NCBI GenBank assembly: GCA_050734915.1
Contig: JBOHUX010000137.1
Span: 1 to 6,334, forward strand
DNA from: JBOHUX01 sp050734915
GTDB taxonomy: Bacteria > Chloroflexota > Dormibacteria > Dormibacterales > Dormibacteraceae
Length of the DNA stretch: 6,334 nucleotides
Reading direction: 5' to 3'
Positions 1 through 6,334 of this stretch are shown piece by piece (the stretch's first letter is position 1; the number at the start of each line of letters is the position of its first letter). The notes under the pieces are model-generated. The model worked only from the letters and a program-made list of their open reading frames with translations. It was not told the origin of the DNA and did not search any database. The position numbers were made by a program, and so were the translations under genes.

Positions 1-349
1 GGGCGCCGAGGCGGTTGAGGGTGGCCACCAGCTCCGGATTGACCTTGCCGGTGAGGACCATCTTGACGACCTCGATGGTCCTCTCGTCGGTGACGCGGAG
101 GCCGTCTTGGAACTCGGAGGTCAGGCCCAGGCGCTCGCTCATGGCGGTGATCTCCGACCCGCCTCCATGGACGATCACCGGGCACATGCCGACGTATCTC
201 AACAGCACGATGTCGAGCAACGTCTCCGCGCGGCGCTCCTCCATCGCCCGGCCGCCCAGCTTGATGACGACGACCCGGCCGTGCAGGCGCCGGATGTAGG
301 GCAGCGCCTCGATCAGGACCTGGGCGCGATCGGCGACTTCGACGCTCAC
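1..349 (-). CDS. argB: N-acetylglutamate kinase (partial, N-terminal 116 residues)
   Basis: Acetylglutamate kinase phosphorylates N-acetyl-L-glutamate with ATP, the second step of arginine synthesis, in the cytoplasm. The gene enters from the left edge, so only the N-terminal 116 residues are seen. They contain the amino-acid-kinase signatures in order: VVVIKLGG at 26-33 with the phosphate-binding Lys30, VIVHGGGSEI at 58-67, and the substrate-binding stretch GLRVTD (Arg85) followed by MVLTGKVNPELV. The GTG at 349 was chosen because it gives an N-terminal helix (AQVLIEALPYIRR, 9-21) directly before the kinase fold, as in hexameric arginine-inhibited family members; the E. coli form lacks it. 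The ribosome-binding site is weak (a GGGG run about 10 bases upstream). The gene lies 49 bases downstream of argJ in the same operon. A Ser follows HGGG where Pro is usual. The family is certain; the exact start is less so. Confidence 0.93.
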   Translation of the reverse strand, partial: MSVEVADRAQVLIEALPYIRRLHGRVVVIKLGGRAMEERRAETLLDIVLLRYVGMCPVIVHGGGSEITAMSERLGLTSEFQDGLRVTDERTIEVVKMVLTGKVNPELVATLNRLGA

Positions 350-398
350 GTCGCGGGGACCCCGGAGGCGCCCAATCTGGGGTGGCGCCTGCGCGATG

Positions 399-1625
399 TC
401 ACGTGGTGTATTCCGCGTTGATGCGCACGTACTCCTCCGACAGATCGCAGCCCCACGCCTCCGCGGCCCCGTCACCGAGGGCGAGCTCGGCCTCGATCTC
501 AACCTCGGGCCGCTCGAAGGCGGCCCGCACGCGCCCCAGATCGGGATCGACCGGCACGCCCCGGCTGAACACGAGGACGCCTCCGATGCTGACCGCGAGG
601 CTGTCGAGGGCGAGCTCGGCTCCGCTGTAGCCGAGCGCACAGACGATCCTCCCCCAGTTGGGGTCGCCGCCGTGCACGGCGGCCTTGACCAGGCTGCTGG
701 AGGCGACCGCGCGCGCCGCCAGCCGGGCGTGAGCCTCACTTGCCGCACCCGCCACGCGGACCGTGATCAGCCGCGTCGCCCCCTCCCCGTCGGCGGCGAT
801 GGCGCGGGCGAGACGCCTGGCCACCTCGAGGACCGCGCCCTCCAGCAGCTCCGCCTCCGAGGAGCCCGCGACGATCTCCGGCCCCCCGGCGCCGCCTCCG
901 GCCAGGACCAGGAAGGTATCGTTGGTGGAGCTGTCGCCGTCCACGGTGAGCAGGTTGAAGCTGCGATCGGCGACCCGCGCCGCCAGCGAGTGGGCGAGGC
1001 CGGGCGCGACGCGGGCATCGGTGGTGACGAAGGCGAGCATGGTGGCGAGGTCGGGATGGATCATCCCCGACCCCTTGGCCATGCCTCCCACCCGGATGGC
1101 GACGTCCCCGATCTCCAACTCGACGGCGGCGCTCTTGGACCGGGTGTCGGTGGTCATGATCGCCTCCGCCGCCGCGTCGCCCGCATCGCCGAGGTGCGCG
1201 CACGCGGTCGCGATCCCCGGTTCGATGAGGGCCATCGGCAGTCGGCGCCCGATGACGCCGGTCGAGCAGACGAGCACCTGCCCCGGCTCGAGGCCGAGGC
1301 GGGTGGCGGCCAGCTCCGCCATGTGAACGGCGTCGGCCATCCCCCGCTCACCGGTGCACGCGTTGGCGTTGCCGGAGTTGACCACGAGGGCCCGGATCCG
1401 GCTCCCCGGCACTCGGGCACGGTCGAGCACGACGGGGGCGGCCTGGACCCGGTTGGCGGTGAAGACGCCGCCAGCGTCGCAGTCGAGCGACGAGACGAGC
1501 ACGGCCAGGTCGTCGCGCCCGACCCGCTTGATCCCGCAGGCGGCGACGCCGGCCCGCCACCCCCGCGGCGCGGTGACACCACCCGCGATCTCGCTCAGCT
1601 CGCGCCCGGATCGGCTTACGGCCAC
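399..1625 (-). CDS. argJ: Glutamate N-acetyltransferase / amino-acid N-acetyltransferase ArgJ
   Basis: ArgJ transfers the acetyl group from N-acetylornithine to glutamate, releasing ornithine and regenerating N-acetylglutamate. Some members also use acetyl-CoA; the sequence does not show which type this is. Family landmarks (numbered from GTG 1625) are EIAGGVTAP near 12-20, NSGNANACTG at 83-92, the STGVIG oxyanion motif at 121-126, AKGSGMIHPDLATMLAF with the self-cleavage site before the nucleophile Thr195, SFNLLTVDGDSSTND around 222-236, GGDPNWGRI at 319-327, and the typical C-terminus INAEYTT. The precursor should split into alpha (1-194) and beta (195-408) chains. An upstream in-frame start at 1682 would add 19 unrelated residues and overlap argC by 67 bases. 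GTG 1625 overlaps the argC stop by only 10 bases, has a run of seven G about 5-12 bases upstream, and gives the normal length of 408 residues, so I prefer it. Confidence 0.95.
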   Translation of the reverse strand: MAVSRSGRELSEIAGGVTAPRGWRAGVAACGIKRVGRDDLAVLVSSLDCDAGGVFTANRVQAAPVVLDRARVPGSRIRALVVNSGNANACTGERGMADAVHMAELAATRLGLEPGQVLVCSTGVIGRRLPMALIEPGIATACAHLGDAGDAAAEAIMTTDTRSKSAAVELEIGDVAIRVGGMAKGSGMIHPDLATMLAFVTTDARVAPGLAHSLAARVADRSFNLLTVDGDSSTNDTFLVLAGGGAGGPEIVAGSSEAELLEGAVLEVARRLARAIAADGEGATRLITVRVAGAASEAHARLAARAVASSSLVKAAVHGGDPNWGRIVCALGYSGAELALDSLAVSIGGVLVFSRGVPVDPDLGRVRAAFERPEVEIEAELALGDGAAEAWGCDLSEEYVRINAEYTT

Positions 1626-2647
1626 TGGACCGGCCCCCCCAGCGCCTCGGTGCGATCGAACCCGAAGGCGAGGTTGAAGCACTCCACCCCCTGGCCCGAC
1701 GCGCCCTTGCCGAGGTTGTCGATGGCGGCCGTCACGACCGCCTTGGCCCCCTGGGCACCGACGTTCACCAGGCAGTGGTTGGTGTGGCTGACGAGCTTGG
1801 TCGGGGGCGGCTCGTCGACGAGGCGCGTGAAGGGCTGTCCAGCGTAGAAGTCCCTGTAGACCTCCCGCAGGCGCTCGATCGGGACCTGAAGGTCGAAGTA
1901 GCAGGTGACCAGGATGCCCCTGGTCATCGGCAGCAGGTGGGGCACGAACGTGATCCGCGGCGTCGCCCCCGCGCTGAGCGCGGCCAGCTCCTGCACGATC
2001 TCGGGCAGGTGGCGGTGGCCGATGACCGCGTAGGCGCCGGCGGACTCGTTCACCTCCGAGAAGTGGACGCCCAGGCCCGGCGACCGGCCGGCGCCGCTCA
2101 CCCCCGACTTGGCGTCGATCACCACCTCGGGTCCGGCCAGCCCGGCGGCGGCGGCGGGGGCCAGGGCGAGGATGGCGGCGGTCGCGTAGCAGCCCGGCAC
2201 GGCCACCAGCCGCGCCTCCGCCAGTTCCGCCGCGTGCAGCTCGGGGAGCCCGGGCACCGCCGCGCCGAGCAGGCCGGGCAGCGGGTGCGCCCGGCCGTAG
2301 AGGGCGGGGTAGCGGGCGGGATCCTTGAGCCGGAAGTCGGCGCTCATGTCGATGACGATGGCTCCCGACTCCAGCCAGGCTGCGACGCTCGGAGCCCCCT
2401 CGCCATGGGGCAGGCAGGAGAAGACGACGTCCAGCCCGTCCGGCGCCGCGGCGGGGACGAACGAGCCCTCGAGGTCGAGCAGGGGAAAGGCGGCACTGAG
2501 CGGCCTCCCGGCGAGGGAGCGCGAGCTCAGCTGGGCGAGGCGGACGCCGGGGTGGGTGGCCAGCAGGTGGACCAGGCAGAGTCCCGCATAGCCCGTCGCC
2601 CCCGCCACCGCGACCGCGACCCGGCCGCGGACCCTTTCGGCTACCAT
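1616..2647 (-). CDS. argC: N-acetyl-gamma-glutamyl-phosphate reductase ArgC
   Basis: ArgC reduces N-acetylglutamyl phosphate to N-acetylglutamate semialdehyde with NADPH, the third step of arginine synthesis, in the cytoplasm. From ATG 2647 the protein has 343 residues, the normal size. It shows the NADP-binding loop VAVAGATGYAG (12-22), VVFSCLPHG, the motif ADFRLKDP, the nucleophile Cys153 in VPGCYAT, SGVSGAGR, the catalytic His region HRHLPEI (211-217), TFVPHLLPMTRGI, and the terminal NLGKGASGQ (311-319). The frame stays open upstream to 2863, but that part is Pro/Arg/Gly-rich and unlike the family. ATG 2668 would place the TATAAT box inside the gene. It is the first gene of the argC-argJ-argB operon. 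No Shine-Dalgarno precedes ATG 2647, and the -10 box ends six bases before it, so the mRNA is probably leaderless. The function is certain. Confidence 0.96.
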   Translation of the reverse strand: MVAERVRGRVAVAVAGATGYAGLCLVHLLATHPGVRLAQLSSRSLAGRPLSAAFPLLDLEGSFVPAAAPDGLDVVFSCLPHGEGAPSVAAWLESGAIVIDMSADFRLKDPARYPALYGRAHPLPGLLGAAVPGLPELHAAELAEARLVAVPGCYATAAILALAPAAAAGLAGPEVVIDAKSGVSGAGRSPGLGVHFSEVNESAGAYAVIGHRHLPEIVQELAALSAGATPRITFVPHLLPMTRGILVTCYFDLQVPIERLREVYRDFYAGQPFTRLVDEPPPTKLVSHTNHCLVNVGAQGAKAVVTAAIDNLGKGASGQGVECFNLAFGFDRTEALGGPVQWP

Positions 2648-2681
2648 TGCATGATTATACAGTGGCATTGCATATTCATGC
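2645..2681. promoter_or_regulatory. Tandem ARG-box-like operator overlapping the argC promoter
   Basis: On the plus strand CATTGCAT occurs at 2645-2652 and again at 2666-2673, exactly 21 bp apart, each followed by an AT-rich stretch (GATTATAC and ATTCATGC). The upstream copy contains ATTCA (TGAAT on the other strand) inside the imperfect palindrome GCATATTCATGC (2670-2681). ArgR/AhrC operators are commonly two 18-bp boxes separated by 3 bp, which also gives a 21-bp period, with TGAAT/ATTCA half sites. The repeats cover the -10 box and the start codon, so bound repressor would block transcription. The repeats are seen; assignment to ArgR is inference, and no arginine repressor gene is in the window. 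Confidence 0.45.
2654..2659 (-). promoter_or_regulatory. argC: -10 box (TATAAT) of the arg operon promoter
   Basis: A perfect TATAAT on the minus strand ends six bases before the argC ATG at 2647, so transcription is expected to start at or within a base of the A of the start codon. It lies in an AT-rich island within otherwise very GC-rich DNA. No good -35 hexamer is visible 16-18 bases upstream (the bases there read about CGCATG). The promoter is therefore inferred from the -10 and its position alone. Confidence 0.6.
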
Positions 2682-2937
2682 GATCTTGCGGCGCGAGCGG
2701 GCGGCCCGGGAGAAGCAGTCCCCCGCGCCCGGCCCCCTCGCCGCCGTCCCCAGCCAGGGCAAACCGCCCGCGACCGCCGTCCCGGCGCCGCCCCCTGCCC
2801 CGGCCGCCCCCGGTGCGCCTTCGCGGCCGGTGGCGTAACGGGCCAGGCGTGACGGTCGGGCACGCCGGGCCGGCTCCATCTCGTAGCCTGGCGGCGAACT
2901 GGAGTTCGGGACTAGGCGCCGAGCCGGGCCGGCCTTA

Positions 2938-3022
2938 GTGTTCACCTCGGCCCCGAGGGACACGAGCGACGGAGCCGGACAGGTGGCAACACCGATGCCG
3001 GAGCCGGAGAATCGATCCGTCG
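2938..3022 (+). other. Potential structured leader element upstream of typA
   Basis: Several complementary segments are present. CGACGGA (2967-2973) pairs with TCCGTCG (3016-3022) as a closing stem. Inside it GGTG (2982-2985) and CACC (2990-2993) form a hairpin capped by the GNRA tetraloop GCAA. Alternatively GTGTTCACCT (2938-2947) pairs with AGGTG plus AACAC (2981-2992, two-base bulge), which would break the tetraloop hairpin. Mutually exclusive stems are typical of regulatory leaders, but GC-rich DNA forms stems easily and I match this to no known riboswitch class. Confidence 0.25.
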
Positions 3023-3064
3023 GGGTCATTTCTTGTTCCCCGGCCGCGCCCTGTGGGGGGCCTG

Positions 3065-3084
3065 CTGTTAGAGTTAGCTAACAG
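3065..3084. promoter_or_regulatory. Palindrome CTGTTAG-N6-CTAACAG upstream of typA
   Basis: Perfect 7-base arms (3065-3071 and 3078-3084) flank a six-base centre, AGTTAG, in an AT-rich patch that stands out from its surroundings. The right part also contains the 10-bp palindrome GTTAGCTAAC. It lies 57 bases before the typA ATG. A 20-bp dyad of this form could be the operator of a dimeric repressor, and TAGAGT (3069-3074) could act as a -10. No -35 is evident. As RNA it would be a short hairpin without a U-run, so it is not a good terminator. Confidence 0.4.
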
Positions 3085-3141
3085 GGTGCCTTCCGGTGCC
3101 CGCGCGCCCCATGCTCGCCTCGGCGCGCGCCCTCTCCAACC

Positions 3142-4974
<1,833 letters not shown>

Positions 4975-4978
4975 GAGA

Positions 4979-5006
4979 CCGCGGCGCGGGTCCCTCCGCG
5001 CCGCGG
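4979..5006. terminator. Bidirectional GC hairpin between typA and the DgkA-like gene
   Basis: CCGCGGCGCGG (4979-4989) and CCGCGCCGCGG (4996-5006) form a perfect 11-bp stem with the six-base loop GTCCCT. It starts four bases after the typA stop and ends one base before the stop codon of the convergent minus-strand gene (5008-5010), so it fits both transcripts. No U-tract follows on either strand, so it may stop polymerase by structure alone or protect the 3' ends. Confidence 0.75.
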
Positions 5007-5007
5007 C

Positions 5008-5298
5008 TCAGCGGCGAATCCAACTGAGGGCGTGGGAGCCGAGCACGAGCAGCAGCACGACCGCGCCCCCGATCTCGCAGAAGGCGGTCGCCCCGGCGGC
5101 GACGTCCTTGACCTTCCCGATCGCCGGATGGGAGCCCGGCTGGACGTGATCACAGAGCATCTCGATGGCGGTGTTGAGCGTCTCCACGGCCAGTAGCGTG
5201 GTGCCGGCCAGCACCAGGAGCGCGATCTCCACGAGCGAGAAGCGAAGAACGGCGCCGAGGATCACCATCGCGATCGAAGCGACGATGCCCAGCTTCAA
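5008..5298 (-). CDS. Diacylglycerol kinase / undecaprenol kinase family membrane protein (start uncertain)
   Basis: Small integral-membrane kinases of this family (DgkA, UdpK) phosphorylate diacylglycerol or undecaprenol at the inner membrane. The 96 residues from TTG 5298 contain VETLNTAIE (38-46), giving the catalytic and metal-binding Glu39, Asn42 and Glu46, then Asp50, HP at 57-58 and the nucleotide-site motif KDVAAGA (64-70). Hydrophobic segments lie at about 5-18, 22-40 and 72-90. TTG 5298 is the only ATG/GTG/TTG in frame but starts too late: the upstream codons read WNALKSAYHAFAGLLWVAPRTPS, matching the amphipathic N-terminal helix of the family. The real protein therefore likely begins further up (see 5299-5421). 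Where relatives have an ERNFRIH-like segment this one reads RTPSLKLG, so a usual N-terminal acidic residue appears absent. The family is well supported; the substrate cannot be told. Confidence 0.85.
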   Translation of the reverse strand: MKLGIVASIAMVILGAVLRFSLVEIALLVLAGTTLLAVETLNTAIEMLCDHVQPGSHPAIGKVKDVAAGATAFCEIGGAVVLLLVLGSHALSWIRR

Positions 5299-5421
5299 CG
5301 AGGGGGTGCGCGGGGCGACCCAGAGCAGGCCTGCGAACGCGTGGTAGGCGCTCTTGAGCGCGTTCCACGGGCGCGGGCTGGCGCCGGAGGGCGGATCGAG
5401 TTCCGGAGATCGTCGGTTCAG
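5299..5421 (-). other. Probable N-terminal coding extension of the DgkA-like gene, no canonical start
   Basis: The frame of the DgkA homologue stays open upstream through this stretch until a TGA inside the 3' end of ccdA. It encodes a family-like helix (WNALKSAYHAFAGLLWV, 5367-5317) preceded by a Pro/Ser/Arg-rich segment. No ATG, GTG or TTG occurs in frame. CTG at 5421-5419 is a possible start and would give 137 residues. It lies seven bases after TACGAT (5429-5434), a possible -10 box, so it might be a leaderless CTG start. A base error or frameshift just upstream is an alternative explanation. Confidence 0.45.
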
Positions 5422-5479
5422 GCAATCGATCGTACAGGGGATCTCCGACCGGTGACCCCGAGGACGACCGTCGAGGGAC

Positions 5480-5499
5480 GAGGCCGGAGAGGGGGCCTC
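5480..5499 (-). terminator. Weak hairpin at the 3' end of ccdA
   Basis: On the minus strand GAGGCC (5499-5494) pairs with GGCCTC (5485-5480) around an eight-base loop, overlapping the ccdA stop. GGCCTC/GAGGCC at 5494-5506 offers a competing arm. There is no U-run, so terminator function is only suggested by its position between ccdA and the DgkA-like gene. Confidence 0.3.
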
Positions 5500-6253
5500 A
5501 GAGGCCGAAGGGCACCGCCGGCAACACCCGTGCGAAGGCCTGGGTCAGCAGCAGGAGGTTGTTGGTCAGCAGCAGGAGCCCCATCGCCAGAAGGACCGCC
5601 GCCGAGGCGAGGTCGATGCCACGGCGGTGACGATTCATGAGCCTGGTGAACGTCACCGCGCGCTCGATGGCGAGCGCCAGGACCAGGAAGGGTACGCCCA
5701 GCCCGACGCAGTAGGCGACCATCAGCACCAGTCCCGCGCCCGTGGTGCCCTGGGCGACCCCGGAGGTGAGAACGGCTCCCAGCGTGGTCCCGATGCAGGG
5801 AGTCCAGCCGGTGGCGAAGGCGAGCCCCAGCAGGAAGCCGCCCCGAGGCCCGGCCCGGGCCGGCGCCTCCTTGAGGACGCGATACTCGCGCATCAGGAAC
5901 GGGATCCGGATGAGGCCCGCCGTCTGCAGGGCGAGCATGATCACCAGCGCTCCCGCGACGGGGATGAACAGTGCCCGGAAGGGCGTCAGGACCGTCCGCA
6001 GCGCATAGAAGAGGAGGACGAAGACCACGCTCAGGCCCGCCACGAAGGCGACCGCGTTGAGGAGGGTGAGGCGCCTCCAGGCGAAGGTCACCGCCGGAGC
6101 GGCGGGGCCCCCCGCCAGCGCCGGCTCGGCGGTCTCGGTCCCCCGCGCCAGGAACGCCAGGTAGGCGGGCACCAGGGGCAGCACGCACGGAGACAGGAAC
6201 GACACCAGGCCGGCCGCGATCGCGAGCGGGATCGAGACCTGCTCGATGGTCAC
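5498..6253 (-). CDS. ccdA: Cytochrome c biogenesis / thiol-disulfide membrane transporter, CcdA (short DsbD) family
   Basis: CcdA-type proteins carry electrons from cytoplasmic thioredoxin across the membrane to reduce exported thiol proteins, for example those maturing c-type cytochromes. The 251-residue protein is almost entirely hydrophobic, with about six membrane segments (roughly 8-35, 62-88, 94-115, 138-165, 172-198 and 213-238). It has the paired-cysteine motifs of the family: SFLSPCVLPLVPAYLAF (Cys23) in the first helix and ATGWTPCIGTTLGAVL (Cys153) in the fourth. A hydrophilic loop follows helix one (37-60). The GTG at 6253 places the first cysteine helix correctly; GGAACGAGG just upstream is a modest ribosome-binding sequence. 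The DgkA-like gene follows 199 bases downstream of its stop. No thioredoxin-like partner is fully visible, but a truncated gene may precede it. Confidence 0.93.
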   Translation of the reverse strand: MTIEQVSIPLAIAAGLVSFLSPCVLPLVPAYLAFLARGTETAEPALAGGPAAPAVTFAWRRLTLLNAVAFVAGLSVVFVLLFYALRTVLTPFRALFIPVAGALVIMLALQTAGLIRIPFLMREYRVLKEAPARAGPRGGFLLGLAFATGWTPCIGTTLGAVLTSGVAQGTTGAGLVLMVAYCVGLGVPFLVLALAIERAVTFTRLMNRHRRGIDLASAAVLLAMGLLLLTNNLLLLTQAFARVLPAVPFGL

Positions 6254-6277
6254 CCTCGTTCCGGGGAGGCGCCGCTC

Positions 6278-6299
6278 AGCAGGCTGCCGGCAGCCCGCT
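6278..6299. repeat. Inverted repeat upstream of ccdA
   Basis: The 14-bp palindrome GGCTGCCGGCAGCC (6282-6295) extends on the minus strand to a nine-pair hairpin, AGCGGGCTG / CAGCCTGCT with loop CCGG and one G-T pair. It begins at the last base of a TGA (6301-6299) in one minus-strand frame, so it could be the 3' hairpin of the preceding gene. No U-run follows. Confidence 0.4.
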
Positions 6300-6334
6300 C
6301 AGGCCGCGGGCGTTCCGGCGGGACCGTCCAGGAT
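6299..6334 (-). CDS. Possible 3' end of an upstream minus-strand gene (11 codons)
   Basis: One minus-strand frame entering from the right edge reads ILDGPAGTPAA and stops at TGA 6301-6299, directly before the hairpin, 45 bases from the ccdA start. Another frame stays open until a TGA at 6252-6250 that overlaps the ccdA GTG in a GTGA arrangement typical of coupled genes. A third frame stops in between. All three have similar GC at third positions, so the true gene end cannot be chosen here. A thioredoxin/TlpA-like neighbour would be expected for ccdA, but that is inference from context only. Confidence 0.25.
   Translation of the reverse strand: MLDGPAGTPAA

Larger units (their letters stand above)
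2682..3141. other. Divergent intergenic region between argC and typA, no convincing gene
   Basis: About 460 bases separate the arg operator from the typA start. The open frames here (for example minus 2676-3029, 117 codons starting with ATG) are Ala/Gly/Pro/Arg-rich, match no family I recognise, and the minus-strand one ends inside the argC operator. I treat them as chance frames of GC-rich DNA. Positions 2690-2880 are C-rich and G-rich low-complexity sequence with nothing I can name. Positions 2938-3022 can fold into alternative stems, and 3065-3084 is a palindrome; both are listed separately. The typA promoter should lie in the right part. Confidence 0.5.

Noticed and set aside
396..1847. 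Long plus-strand open frame of 483 codons opposite argJ
   Set aside because: It is antisense to argJ and the end of argC, whose families are certain; its product is Gly/Asp/Arg-rich with no recognisable domain, typical of GC-rich antisense frames.
2647..2838. Plus-strand open frame of 63 codons starting in the arg promoter
   Set aside because: Starts with TTG inside the operator and continues as a Pro/Ala repeat-like chance frame; no ribosome-binding site.
1775..2938. Plus-strand open frame of 387 codons opposite argC
   Set aside because: Antisense to argC and running through its promoter; composition is low-complexity and no motif is recognised.
2881..2940. Search for a tRNA (GAGTTCGGGACT resembling a T-loop)
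   Set aside because: The flanking bases do not form a T-stem and no acceptor or anticodon arms are present.
2981..2995. AGGTGGCAACACCG resembling a T-box antiterminator core
   Set aside because: The invariant part of the T-box (UGGN followed by ACC and GCG) is not matched; the segment is better explained as a GCAA-capped hairpin. No specifier loop was found, and the downstream gene is not an aminoacyl-tRNA or amino-acid gene.
2676..3029. Minus-strand open frame of 117 codons upstream of argC
   Set aside because: It starts with ATG after a purine-rich stretch, so it was considered as a small gene, but it is Ala/Gly/Pro/Arg-rich, has no recognisable motif, its third-position bias is weaker than that of the real genes, and it ends inside the arg operator.
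5150..5425. Minus-strand 91-codon frame starting at TTG 5425
   Set aside because: It overlaps the DgkA-like coding sequence in another frame and is Arg/Pro/Ala-rich with no membrane segments; a shadow.

Overview
The window is very GC-rich (third codon positions are mostly G or C) and carries ordinary bacterial core genes. The few AT-rich patches sit at apparent promoters. Nothing fixes the lineage. A TATAAT-type -10 lying directly against a start codon, weak Shine-Dalgarno sequences and GTG starts suggest a GC-rich, possibly soil or environmental bacterium that uses leaderless mRNAs. Chloroflexota or Dormibacterota-like groups are a guess only.

Layout. Positions 1-2647, minus strand: an arginine-biosynthesis operon transcribed argC -> argJ -> argB, with argB running off the left edge. 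ArgB phosphorylates N-acetylglutamate, ArgC reduces the acyl phosphate to the semialdehyde, and ArgJ recycles the acetyl group from acetylornithine to glutamate, giving the cyclic pathway. An AT-rich segment at 2645-2681 holds the argC promoter and a tandem repeat resembling ARG boxes. Positions 2682-3141: a divergent intergenic region with no convincing gene but with predicted RNA/DNA structure and a 7-6-7 palindrome upstream of typA. Positions 3142-4974, plus strand: typA/bipA, a ribosome-associated translational GTPase, closed by a strong GC hairpin shared with the convergent gene. Positions 5008-5298 (coding probably continues to about 5421), minus strand: a small membrane kinase of the DgkA/undecaprenol kinase family with no canonical start codon for its N-terminus. 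Positions 5498-6253, minus strand: a CcdA/short-DsbD membrane thiol-disulfide transporter. The last 80 bases hold a hairpin and probably the tail of a further minus-strand gene.

I found no new defence, mobile or secretion system. The most interesting points are regulatory: the apparently leaderless argC start overlapped by two operator-like repeats exactly 21 bp apart, the start problem of the DgkA homologue, and the structured typA upstream region.
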